Part shown: positions 8,824-16,988 of the stretch, piece after piece
How the letters are laid out: each line of letters opens with the position of its first letter
How positions within the stretch are numbered: position 1 is the first letter of the stretch
Assembly (NCBI GenBank): GCA_020632575.1
Contig: JACKFH010000002.1
Span: 310,001 to 374,000 of the forward strand
Direction of reading: 5' to 3'
Source of the DNA: Candidatus Omnitrophota bacterium
Lineage (GTDB): Bacteria > Hinthialibacterota > Hinthialibacteria > OLB16
DNA: 64,000 nucleotides
The notes under the pieces: generated by a model
The model's input: the letters and a program-made list of their open reading frames with translations, nothing else
What the model was told of the DNA's origin: nothing
The model's database searches: none
Made by a program: the position numbers and the translations under genes

Positions 8824-8881
8824 TCTTGATGACAGAGATTAGGGGGAGGCAAAAACTTCTCGCACTCGACTGGTTTATTGG

Positions 8882-9033
8882 GTGTCATTCCGACGTTAGG
8901 AGGAATCTGATTGGAGAGACCGATGGAATCTTTATCACCAACCTTTATTGGAGAGACATATCCTCCCCATTCACGTTGAAATCGATCGAAACGTTACTCA
9001 CCCGACAGATTCCTCCTAACGTCGGAATGACAC
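8882..9033. repeat. MITE-like element with perfect 28-base inverted repeats
   Basis: Bases 8882-8909 (start GTGTCATTCCGACGTTAGG) are the exact reverse complement of 9006-9033, enclosing 96 bases without a coding region. The element sits in the 323-base gap between gmd and the GDP-fucose synthase gene. A further GAAATGACACGG, like the outer end, lies at about 9070. GTCATTCC-type inverted repeats like this are widespread as non-autonomous repeats in some bacterial phyla. It could fold in the transcript between the two genes. Confidence 0.8.
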
Positions 9034-9146
9034 GGATTAGATCTCGAAATGAGACGCACAAAAACACGAAATGACACGGATCAAGGGTCGGAGCCGTGGG
9101 ACATGCTCTTTGTCATGAATCGAACCAAGATTTTCCCATTCTTCCC

Positions 9147-10103
9147 ATGAGTGAATTCTGGAAAAACCAACGTGTCCTGGTCACCGGAGGTGGCGGTTTT
9201 CTCGGGTCCTTTGTTGTAGAGGGGCTTAAAGAGCGAGGCGCGGGAAAGGTGTTTGCCCCTCGCAGCACCGAATACGATCTCCGGAAGGAAGCGGATATCG
9301 AACGGGTTTATGCGGATGCGAAGCCGACGCTGGTCCTTCACCTTGCCGCCTCGGTCGGCGGCATTGGCGCGAACCGTCACCACCCCGGAAAGTTTTTTTA
9401 TGACAACTTGATCATGGGCACAAACCTGATCGAGTGGGCCAGGCGGAAAGTGGTTCCCAAATTCGTTTCCATCGGCACTGTCTGCGCCTATCCAAAATTC
9501 ACGCCCGTCCCTTTTTCCGAGGACGACCTCTGGAACGGATATCCTGAGGAGACCAATGCCCCTTATGGGCTCGCGAAGAAGATGCTCTTGGTGCAATCGC
9601 AGGCTTATCGTCTGGAGTACGGTTTCAACGGCATCTTCGTCCTACCCGCCAACCTGTATGGACCGCGCGACAATTTCGATCCGGTCAGTTCCCATGTCAT
9701 CCCGGCCCTGATCAAGAAATGTGTCGACGCGAAACAAGCCGGTAAGGATAGAATAGAGGTCTGGGGAACTGGCAACGCGTCGCGTGAGTTTCTTTACGTT
9801 GAGGATGCGGCGGAAGGAATTCTCCTCGCGGCTGAACATTACGATTCTCCCGATCCGGTTAATCTCGGTACCGGACACGAGATCCGGATTTCGGATCTCG
9901 TTAAAAAGGTTTTTGAGGCTGTCGGCTTCGAGGGATCCGCCGAATGGAACGCCGAGCAGCCGGATGGCCAGCCCAGGAGGTCGCTCGACACGACCCGAGC
10001 CAAGGAGGCTTTTGGGTTCGAGGCCAAGACCACCTTTGAAGAGGGTTTGCGAAAGACGGTTGAATGGTACCTCCAGGCTCGCGCCCAAGGAGCGGTCGAT
10101 TGA
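9147..10103 (+). CDS. fcl: GDP-L-fucose synthase
   Basis: This 318-residue epimerase/reductase completes GDP-L-fucose synthesis from the Gmd product. Visible features are the Rossmann motif VTGGGGFLGSFV, LHLAASVGGIGAN, the catalytic-region GTVCAYPKF, the YxxxK in APYGLAKK, and GTGNASREFLYVEDAA. The ATG at 9147 matches the family start. It lacks a ribosome-binding site, and a GTG at 9096 would add 17 unconserved residues. The stop overlaps the next gene's start. Confidence 0.94.
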   Translation: MSEFWKNQRVLVTGGGGFLGSFVVEGLKERGAGKVFAPRSTEYDLRKEADIERVYADAKPTLVLHLAASVGGIGANRHHPGKFFYDNLIMGTNLIEWARRKVVPKFVSIGTVCAYPKFTPVPFSEDDLWNGYPEETNAPYGLAKKMLLVQSQAYRLEYGFNGIFVLPANLYGPRDNFDPVSSHVIPALIKKCVDAKQAGKDRIEVWGTGNASREFLYVEDAAEGILLAAEHYDSPDPVNLGTGHEIRISDLVKKVFEAVGFEGSAEWNAEQPDGQPRRSLDTTRAKEAFGFEAKTTFEEGLRKTVEWYLQARAQGAVD

Positions 10104-11536
10104 ACCGCGAGATCAATCCCCCCCAAAAGGAGCGGCGATCCTTCTTCGACCGTCTCGCGAACAGAGAAATCCCTTTCGGTTGGTTCCGGAATTTTTATAA
10201 ACGAGAGCTCGAACGCTATCACGATCGCTGGATTCCCGAGAACGCTTCAGTCATCGAGATAGGTTGCGGCAAGGGCGACTTGCTTGCCTCACTCAAACCG
10301 AGCCGAGGGGTTGGCATCGACTTCAGTTCGGAGATGATCGAAGTCGCTCGCGAGCAATATCCGGATCTCGAGTGGAAGGTGATGGACGCTGAGAGCCTCG
10401 AACTCGAAGAGACCTTCGACTATGTCATCCTCTCCAATCTGGTCGGCGACCTCCCGGATGTGCAAAAAGCGTTTGAACAACTCCACAAGATCTGCCGCCC
10501 AGACACACGCATCCTCATCACTTTCTACAACCAGATGTGGGAGCCGATTCTCAAACTCGGCGAGAAACTTGGTTTCAAGACGCCGCACCCCATGCAAAAC
10601 AATTTGTCGCTTGCCGATCTGGAAAACCTGCTTCTCCTGACTGACTTCGATCCGATCAAGAGCGGCCACCTTTGTCCGATCCCGATGTACATACCCTTGA
10701 TGACACGGTTGCTGAATGGGATCCTCGCCATCACCCCGGTTCTTCGAAACCTTGGCTTGGTCATTTACTTCATTGCTCGCCCGCAACCCAAAGGGGAACT
10801 CGCAGAGCAGAATCCATCAGTGACAGTCCTCATTCCGACGCGCAATGAGAAGGGGAACATCGAAGACGCTGTCCGGCGCACTCCGGATATGGGATCTCAC
10901 ACCGAGATCCTATTCGTGGATGGCAACTCGACCGATGGCACTCCCGAAGAAATCGAGCGGGTTCGGACCACAATCGGCAAGGACCGTGACATCCGTTTCA
11001 TCCCCCAGGGAGATGGCAAAGGGAAAGGGGACGCCGTTCGAAAAGGATTCGCCGCGGCCAAGTGCGACATCCTGATGATCCTCGACGCCGACCTGACTGT
11101 GCCGCCCGAGGATCTTCCAAAATTCTATCAAGCATTAGTCACCGGCAAAGGCGAGTTCGTCAATGGCACGCGTCTCGTGTACCCCATGGAGAAACAGGCC
11201 ATGCGGTTCCTCAACTATCTTGGCAACCGGTTCTTCAGCGCCGCGTTCACCTGGATTCTCGAACAACGTTTCCGGGACACCCTCTGTGGGACCAAGGTCC
11301 TGACCAAAGAAAACTATGACAAGATCGCCGCGGGGCGCGCCTATTTTGGCGACTTTGATCCCTTCGGCGATTTCGACCTCATCTTCGGAGCGGCCAAACT
11401 GAACCTGAAGATCATCGAGGTGCCGATTCGTTACCGAGACCGCACCTACGGGACCACCAACATCAGCCGGTTCAGTCATGGTTTCCTCCTTCTCAAAATG
11501 CTTCCCATCGCTTTCCGCAAACTGAAGTGGATGTGA
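10100..11536 (+). CDS. Methyltransferase-glycosyltransferase 2 fusion
   Basis: A 478-residue fusion. Residues 1 to about 230 are a class I SAM methyltransferase (VIEIGCGKGDLLASL, then a GIDFSSEMI strand 2). Residues from about 245 are a family 2 glycosyltransferase (VTVLIPTRNEKGNIED, FVDGNSTDGTPEE, ILDADLTVPPEDLP with the DxD-type metal site, then FCGTK-like DTLCGTKVL). The C-terminal pattern (VPIRYRDRTYGTTNISRF) resembles dolichyl-phosphate-mannose-type synthases. The start is a TTG at 10100 that shares bases with the previous stop, with AAGGAG 7 bases upstream. The domain pair probably transfers and methylates a sugar of the surface polysaccharide; that is inference. Confidence 0.88.
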   Translation: MNREINPPQKERRSFFDRLANREIPFGWFRNFYKRELERYHDRWIPENASVIEIGCGKGDLLASLKPSRGVGIDFSSEMIEVAREQYPDLEWKVMDAESLELEETFDYVILSNLVGDLPDVQKAFEQLHKICRPDTRILITFYNQMWEPILKLGEKLGFKTPHPMQNNLSLADLENLLLLTDFDPIKSGHLCPIPMYIPLMTRLLNGILAITPVLRNLGLVIYFIARPQPKGELAEQNPSVTVLIPTRNEKGNIEDAVRRTPDMGSHTEILFVDGNSTDGTPEEIERVRTTIGKDRDIRFIPQGDGKGKGDAVRKGFAAAKCDILMILDADLTVPPEDLPKFYQALVTGKGEFVNGTRLVYPMEKQAMRFLNYLGNRFFSAAFTWILEQRFRDTLCGTKVLTKENYDKIAAGRAYFGDFDPFGDFDLIFGAAKLNLKIIEVPIRYRDRTYGTTNISRFSHGFLLLKMLPIAFRKLKWM

Positions 11537-11546
11537 GAAACCCCTC

Positions 11547-12266
11547 ATGAACCGGATCAGCCACGAAATCGAACATGGAAAAAAAATCGTCGATGACGCC
11601 GAATTCTATTGGGGCTGGGGAACTCCCGCCGGAAAAGAACGATTAAGGCGTCGCGCCGAGATGCTGACCGAATACGGTGAATTGGGGCCCGGCAAACGAG
11701 TCCTCGAACTTGGGTGCGGCAAGGGGCTGTATACAAAGGAGTTGGTCAAGAGTGCAGCCACCATCGCCGCTATCGACATCTCCTGGGACCTCCTCAAAGC
11801 AGCCGAAAAGATTTCGGAGAAGCCTGGGTATCTTGTCGGCGACGGTCACGGTCTCCCCTTCGCCGACAACACCTTCGATTCGGTCGTGGGAGTGTCGGTT
11901 CTCCACCACTTGGAAGTGGAGGAAGTGATCGTGGAATCGACTCGGGTTCTGAAACCCGGCGGACGGTTCGTCTTCAGCGAACCGAATATGCTCAACCCCC
12001 AGATCGCGGTTCAGAAAAACATCCCATGGATCAAGCGGATGCTGGGCGATTCCCCCGACGAAACCGCGTTCAGGAAGGGACCTCTCAAATCTCTCCTAGA
12101 ACAGGTGGGTTTGGAAGTGATCGAGATCACCCCCTTCGATTTCCTCCATCCCTGGGTGCCGAAACCGCTGATTGGTCTCGTGGACAAAACCGGCCGGCTG
12201 ATTGAAAAGATTCCCGCGTTGCGGGAAATCGCCGGCTCCCTCATCATTGTGGCGAGAAAACACTGA
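11547..12266 (+). CDS. Class I SAM-dependent methyltransferase
   Basis: A 239-residue methyltransferase with RVLELGCGKGLYTKEL (motif I), AAIDISWDLLKAA, FDSVVGVSVLHHLEVE and LKPGGRFVFSEPNML. It lies 10 bases after the methyltransferase-glycosyltransferase gene and 13 bases before the flippase gene, so it belongs to the polysaccharide operon. The likely role is methylation of a sugar or of the lipid-linked intermediate. The substrate is not known. Confidence 0.82.
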   Translation: MNRISHEIEHGKKIVDDAEFYWGWGTPAGKERLRRRAEMLTEYGELGPGKRVLELGCGKGLYTKELVKSAATIAAIDISWDLLKAAEKISEKPGYLVGDGHGLPFADNTFDSVVGVSVLHHLEVEEVIVESTRVLKPGGRFVFSEPNMLNPQIAVQKNIPWIKRMLGDSPDETAFRKGPLKSLLEQVGLEVIEITPFDFLHPWVPKPLIGLVDKTGRLIEKIPALREIAGSLIIVARKH

Positions 12267-12279
12267 ACCGGACCATGCC

Positions 12280-13770
12280 ATGACCGAAGGAGACGTCGAG
12301 CATCGCGAAGAAGTCGCCCGCACCACCCGCGAGTCGGCCATTTACCTCGCCTCGAAGATCGTCCCATTCCTCTGCAACCTCCTCTTCATCAAGTTTTACA
12401 CTGTTTATTTCACTCCGGATGTCATCGGCGAGTACGAGACGATTCTCGCTCTGGCCATGATGGCATCGAGTCTCGCGGTGGGATGGCTCCAGATTTCGCT
12501 CCTTCGATTCTATCCGAAGAGTCAGCGAGAGAATCAGACGGACACACTGGTGGTGGCTATCTCGATTGGTTTCGTCGCCGCGGTATTGCTGGCATTGTTC
12601 ATCGGTTTAATTCTTTGGTTGCTCCGCGAAACTGCCTGGGGACGATCGCTGTATTTCAATCTACTCCCTTGGGTCGGCGTCCTCTTTCTTACCAACTGTT
12701 TCTTTATCCTCACCACCACACTTCTTCGCGCGAGGCGGTTCCCAATTCGATTCTCGGTCGCGAGCGCCTCGTATAGCCTGTTCAACCTCTCCTTCGGTTT
12801 CCTCTTCGCGCTCTTCATCGGTTCTTTTCTCCTTTCACTCGTGGCGGGGACTGCGGTCGCTCTATTGATCCCGAGTCTGGCTATCCTCCTTTTTGGGAGA
12901 AATGGATCGAAGAAAGTGTCCGGTGAGAACCAGGCTTGGCGGTCGAGGATGGGGCCCTTGCTCGCTTTCGGGCTTCCGCTGTCGATCAACCAAGCCGCTT
13001 CCCAAATCCTCAACCTGTCGGATCGGTATCTCATCCTTATCCTGCTGGGCGATACTGAGGCCGGACTCTATTCGGTGGTCTACCGCATTGGCGATTTCGC
13101 GGTCCGGTTTGTCATCCTCTCCCTGATGATGTCGGCTTATACTTCGGTCACCGAAACCTTTGAACACAAGGGCAGGGAAGCGGCGGAGCGATTGGTCTCC
13201 TCTCTGACTCGAATCTATCTGCTGCTAGCGGTTCCATTGGTGGTCGGGTTTTGGATGGTGCAGCGAGAAGTCGTCGACGTGTTGGCGGGCTCGGAATATC
13301 TCGGAAGCGCTCACATCCTGGGTTGGATCCTGCTGGGCAATTTTTTTCTGGGGCTCTCCCAATACGCGAACTTTGGATTGCACCTCTCCCACCGCACAAT
13401 GGCGCTCGCGGGCCTCACTCTCTTTGCCGCCGTGCTCAATCTGATCCTGAACTGGATACTTCTCCCGATATATGGATACCCGGCGGCAGCCTACACAACC
13501 TGCCTCAGTTTCGGATTTCTGGCGGTGGCGACACCATTCTTCGCGAACCGCCATCTGAGTTGGAGAGTTTCCATGGTTTCGCTGGCTCGGATCCTGATCG
13601 CAACCCTGGTTTTTTCGGGGGTCGTACACCTCCTTCGTTTCCTAACTGAATCCAACTTGGTCAACCTGGTCCTTCAAGCCAGCTTGGGCGCGGTCTTCTA
13701 TTTCCTCGCCCTGTTGATTCTTGGCGAGATTTCCTGGAAGGATATCAAAGGAATCCAAACCCCGAGGTGA
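12280..13770 (+). CDS. Polysaccharide flippase (MATE/Wzx-like)
   Basis: This 496-residue integral membrane protein has about twelve or more hydrophobic segments and the start ASKIVPFLCNLLFIKFYTVY typical of oligosaccharide flippases. ISLLRFYP and the loop LPLSINQAASQILNLSDRYL also fit PF01943/Polysacc_synt proteins. It would move lipid-linked repeat units across the inner membrane. Start chosen at the ATG at 12280, 13 bases after the methyltransferase; the longer reading frame begins inside that gene. It is the last biosynthetic gene of the operon. Confidence 0.88.
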   Translation: MTEGDVEHREEVARTTRESAIYLASKIVPFLCNLLFIKFYTVYFTPDVIGEYETILALAMMASSLAVGWLQISLLRFYPKSQRENQTDTLVVAISIGFVAAVLLALFIGLILWLLRETAWGRSLYFNLLPWVGVLFLTNCFFILTTTLLRARRFPIRFSVASASYSLFNLSFGFLFALFIGSFLLSLVAGTAVALLIPSLAILLFGRNGSKKVSGENQAWRSRMGPLLAFGLPLSINQAASQILNLSDRYLILILLGDTEAGLYSVVYRIGDFAVRFVILSLMMSAYTSVTETFEHKGREAAERLVSSLTRIYLLLAVPLVVGFWMVQREVVDVLAGSEYLGSAHILGWILLGNFFLGLSQYANFGLHLSHRTMALAGLTLFAAVLNLILNWILLPIYGYPAAAYTTCLSFGFLAVATPFFANRHLSWRVSMVSLARILIATLVFSGVVHLLRFLTESNLVNLVLQASLGAVFYFLALLILGEISWKDIKGIQTPR

Positions 13771-13773
13771 AAA

Positions 13774-15102
13774 ATGCTGTATCGATTTTCTTCTCTTCTC
13801 CCAATCGTGCTATCACTCTTAGCCGGACAACTTCCGGCGGAACCCACCACACTCGAAAGAATCCCCGTGGCGAAAGTCTGGTCGGGGCATCCGGTCGGAT
13901 TCTCGTTGCTGACGCACGACGACCTCCAATTTGTCGCCTTCTATGACGCGGACCGTCAAATGACCGTGGGGGTCCGCGAACTCGATTCAAGCGACTGGAC
14001 CTTCAAGAAACTTCCCGAGAAGGTCGGTTGGGATTCCCACAACTCCATCACCATGAAACTGGATTCAAAGAAGCATCTCCACCTGAGCGGAAATATGCAC
14101 TGCGTTCCCATTGTCTATTTCCGCACCGCTGAGCCGCGCGATATCCAGACCTTTGAAAGGGTCGAATCGCTTGTGGGAGAGAACGAAGACCGAGCGACTT
14201 ATCCCAAATTCATCACGGGGCCAAATAGCGAATTTATCTTTACTTATCGCGATGGAAGCAGCGGGTCGGGCAACCAGATTTACGACGTTTACGATGTCGA
14301 AACCAACCAATGGAAGCGTCTGCTGGATCAACCTCTGACCGATGGCCAAGGAGAGATGAACGCTTACCTCCATGGTCCCGTTAAAGGCCCCGATGGCGTC
14401 TACCATCTCTGCTGGGTTTGGCGAGACACTCCGGACTGTGAGACCAACCACACCCTCTCCTATGCCCGAAGCAGCGATCTTGTTCACTGGGAGAACAGCG
14501 ATGAAACGCCAATCAAACTTCCGATGACTCTCGAAACCGCCGAGGTGGTGGATCCCGTCCCACCCGGAGGTGGGATCCTCAATGGCAACACGAAGATCGG
14601 GTTTGATCATGAGGGCCGAGCGGTGATCAGCTACCACAAGAACGATGAGGAAGGGAACACTCAGATTTACAACGCCCGGCTGGAAGAGAGCGGCTGGAAG
14701 ATCTACAAGATATCCGATTGGGATTACCACTGGGACTTCCAGGGACGCGGTTCGATCATCACTGAAATCTCCCTCTCCTCCGTCCGTCCAGGTGAGGAGG
14801 GAAGACTCCTCCAATCCTATGGTCACAAGAAATATGGAGGAGGAGTCTGGGTGCTCGACGAGTCCGATTTCTCCATCCTAGAGACAAGGCCAAAGGAGCC
14901 GAGTTACCCAAGAGAACTGAGCCAGGTTCAATCGGAAATTCCAGGAATGCGGGTCAATTGGTCGGGCGATTCGGGAGGTTCGAATGAACAAGGCGTCCGA
15001 TACAACCTCCGATGGGAGACTCTGGAACGGAACCGGGACCGTCCAAGGGAAGGGGAGCCTCCTCCGCCGACTTGGCTGGAGGTTGTGAAGTTGCGAAACT
15101 GA
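13774..15102 (+). CDS. Exported BNR_4-family protein, possible polysaccharide lyase
   Basis: A 442-residue protein with a signal peptide (LLPIVLSLLAGQLPA) and then a beta-propeller pattern. The segments VGWDSHNSITMKLDSKKHLH and LHLSGNMH are hallmarks of BNR repeat-containing family PF15892, which includes ulvan lyases of families PL24/PL25 and related proteins. It starts 4 bases after the flippase stop. Many polysaccharide operons carry a lyase that trims or degrades their own polymer. The catalytic residues were not checked, so a purely binding role is possible. Confidence 0.75.
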   Translation: MLYRFSSLLPIVLSLLAGQLPAEPTTLERIPVAKVWSGHPVGFSLLTHDDLQFVAFYDADRQMTVGVRELDSSDWTFKKLPEKVGWDSHNSITMKLDSKKHLHLSGNMHCVPIVYFRTAEPRDIQTFERVESLVGENEDRATYPKFITGPNSEFIFTYRDGSSGSGNQIYDVYDVETNQWKRLLDQPLTDGQGEMNAYLHGPVKGPDGVYHLCWVWRDTPDCETNHTLSYARSSDLVHWENSDETPIKLPMTLETAEVVDPVPPGGGILNGNTKIGFDHEGRAVISYHKNDEEGNTQIYNARLEESGWKIYKISDWDYHWDFQGRGSIITEISLSSVRPGEEGRLLQSYGHKKYGGGVWVLDESDFSILETRPKEPSYPRELSQVQSEIPGMRVNWSGDSGGSNEQGVRYNLRWETLERNRDRPREGEPPPPTWLEVVKLRN

Positions 15103-15130
15103 ATGCCTTACGCAGGGGCTGTTTCGGGCT

Positions 15131-15706
15131 TTATGAACCCGATTCGAATGCCCGTAGTCCGGCGACGGTTTCCACAAATCCGGAGCCGCTCAGTCTTTCG
15201 AAATAATCATCCAGGCTCATCGCGGGATTCTTCAATCTATTCCGAACCATCTTGGCTGAATCGCTTACCGATATCGGGGATTGGTTGAAGAATGAAAGAA
15301 CAAAGGAATCGGGGTGAACCGCGCTCAAGCCGAAGGGATGGAGCGACGCCGGCGGAAAGTCTTTAAGATTGAAAGTAACAATCGTTTCCGCGTTCCCTTC
15401 GATCGCCGCCGCAAGGACATGACGATCATCCGGGTCGGGAAGATCCAGCGATGGAATGTGGCTCTCATAGCCGGTGACGAGACTGTCGGGAACCGCGAGG
15501 TTCATCAAGTCTCGGGTCCTTTCGAGTTGTTTAAGGTTCAGGTCAGGTCTGCTCTCAAGGAGGTTTGCGATCCACTCATTATGGATGTCCTTTGTCCATC
15601 TCGCGCGAAACAGGCCGGTGACCGACAGCTGGAGAAGGAAATCCCGCACCGGGGCGGGATACAAAACACAGGCATCGAAGAGAACGATGGGATTGAACGA
15701 ATTCAG
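15131..15706 (-). CDS. PIN-domain toxin (probable CTG start)
   Basis: A 191-residue PIN ribonuclease. The first catalytic aspartate lies in VLFDACVLYPAPVRD, which is only included if translation starts at the CTG at 15706-15704; the first conventional alternative (TTG at 15664) would drop that aspartate. The CTG overlaps the antitoxin stop as TACTGA, where most such pairs have ATGA. The other acidic positions are visible as TKDIHNEW and LPDPDDRHVLAAA. It probably cleaves RNA and is neutralised by the excisionase-like protein encoded just before it. A mutation from ATG to CTG that weakens expression is an alternative reading. Confidence 0.8.
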   Translation of the reverse strand: MNSFNPIVLFDACVLYPAPVRDFLLQLSVTGLFRARWTKDIHNEWIANLLESRPDLNLKQLERTRDLMNLAVPDSLVTGYESHIPSLDLPDPDDRHVLAAAIEGNAETIVTFNLKDFPPASLHPFGLSAVHPDSFVLSFFNQSPISVSDSAKMVRNRLKNPAMSLDDYFERLSGSGFVETVAGLRAFESGS

Positions 15707-16146
15707 TATCCCATCCCCAGATCTTGAGCCTGAGTCACCAATTCGTCGAGAGCCTCAAGGCTACGTTTGTCCGTCTTCTTTTTGTATCGTATCAAGTCAT
15801 CGAACCGAACCCTTCGGTGGGATCCGACTTTCCGAAATGGGATCTCTCCCTTTTCCAAAAGATTCACGAAAAAAGGTCTGGAGACGTTGAGAAAATTGGC
15901 AGCCTGCTGAGTGGAGAACTCCGTCTTAAGTGGCATGATCGCGACAGGGTTGCCTCGACTCGTCTCGGAAAGCAGATCGACCACTAAACGAACCGTGGTC
16001 TCCGGTAATCGAAAAACGCATTCCTTCCCTTTCTCCCCGATTCTGCCGGTGATCACTTTCTTTCCCAGTTGCCGAGCAAAGATCTCCAGATTCTCTTTGG
16101 CGAGACGGATCTCTTCGGGTGATAGTGAGGTGGTGGTTTGCATCAT
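15703..16146 (-). CDS. Excisionase-type antitoxin
   Basis: A 147-residue DNA-binding protein. The second half contains EFSTQQAANFLNVSRPFFV and then HRRVRFDDLIRYKK, the MerR/excisionase winged helix seen in antitoxins paired with PIN toxins. An N-terminal helical part (LSPEEIRLAKENLEIFARQLG) precedes it. Two consecutive ATGs at 16146 and 16143 follow a GGGAG site. It probably represses its own operon. Its end overlaps the PIN gene start. Confidence 0.85.
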   Translation of the reverse strand: MMQTTTSLSPEEIRLAKENLEIFARQLGKKVITGRIGEKGKECVFRLPETTVRLVVDLLSETSRGNPVAIMPLKTEFSTQQAANFLNVSRPFFVNLLEKGEIPFRKVGSHRRVRFDDLIRYKKKTDKRSLEALDELVTQAQDLGMGY

Positions 16147-16453
16147 CCATTGTCTCCCAATCCACGAGCATGATTCCTTGTAGGGAGTATACTTCTAATC
16201 GAAATAAACGCAACAGACGAAACCAACGAAAGACCTGCTGAAGGGTCCAGCCACTGAGATTCTGGGGTGCAAATCATCCTCTCCATCGTGCTCCTTACGA
16301 GTTCCCCCTCCCTTTATTTCCTTTTCCTCTAATCATTCCTGGGGTTCCATTATCTACTCTCCGATTCCCGAAAAGCCGCTTCTCGCCACATTTCCATTCT
16401 GTTACTTTTAATGAAGTTGCTTAGGCATGACAAATCCAATGGGAGGTGGACCC
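16147..16453. other. Intergenic region between divergent genes
   Basis: This 307-base gap separates the toxin-antitoxin pair from the membrane protein gene on the other strand. Apart from the candidate promoter at 16186-16213 and the ribosome-binding site of the next gene, nothing recognisable was seen. The middle is pyrimidine-rich on the plus strand. Confidence 0.6.
16186..16213 (-). promoter_or_regulatory. Candidate promoter and operator of the PIN toxin-antitoxin pair
   Basis: On the minus strand TTGCGT (16213-16208) and TATACT (16191-16186) are separated by 16 bases, about 40 bases upstream of the antitoxin ATG. The -10 box lies in the palindrome AGTATACT (16186-16193), which would suit autorepression. 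This is a pattern match only. Confidence 0.4.
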
Positions 16454-16939
16454 ATGAAGAAAGAAGATCTGGCGTTTGTCGGCTGTCGGTTGATCGCGAT
16501 TTTTTGGGGGTTCAAGGCGCTCAGCATTTTGTCGCATTCCGCCCAAGCTTGGTTTGCATTAGGGACCAATCCATTTCCACCGGAACGATATTCCATCGCT
16601 GTGATGGCAAGTGTCGTTCAGGTCGCACTGATCGCTGTTCCCGCCCTCTTTCTTTGGTTCCAAGCAGATCTGATGGTCAAATTGATTTTACCGGAATCCC
16701 CCGATGACGAATCGTCAAGTGAGTTCACCCTTCACCAGATTCAAACGGTCGTCTTCGCGGCAGTCGGTTTATTCATTCTGGTCAGCGCGATACCTGAACT
16801 CGCGGGAGTTTTCATTCCAAGGACGAATTTGTGGGTCATCCTTTTGGGACTCTTGGTCAAATGCGGCCTCGGGCTTTTTCTCTTATTGAAAGCGGACCAG
16901 ATTAGCGGAAGAGTCAGACGACTCCATCAAGTCGAGTAA
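16454..16939 (+). CDS. Hypothetical membrane protein with four helices
   Basis: A 161-residue protein with about four hydrophobic segments (near residues 8-25, 45-70, 100-120 and 125-145), no recognised family motif. The ATG at 16454 is chosen because GGGAGGT lies 6 bases upstream; an earlier ATG at 16427 would make that site coding. It stands alone between the toxin-antitoxin pair and the convergent PQQ-propeller gene. Function unknown. Confidence 0.65.
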   Translation: MKKEDLAFVGCRLIAIFWGFKALSILSHSAQAWFALGTNPFPPERYSIAVMASVVQVALIAVPALFLWFQADLMVKLILPESPDDESSSEFTLHQIQTVVFAAVGLFILVSAIPELAGVFIPRTNLWVILLGLLVKCGLGLFLLLKADQISGRVRRLHQVE

Positions 16940-16945
16940 ACCATT

Positions 16946-16972
16946 CCCCCTCCCCGCAATGCGGGGAGGGGG
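16946..16972. terminator. GC-rich hairpin between convergent genes
   Basis: CCCCCTCCCCGC and GCGGGGAGGGGG form a 12-base-pair stem with a 3-base loop, placed between the stops of two convergent genes. There is no clear T tract on either side, so it may only slow polymerase or act with other factors. Confidence 0.45.
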
Positions 16973-16988
16973 TTGGGGGTTGGGGTAC

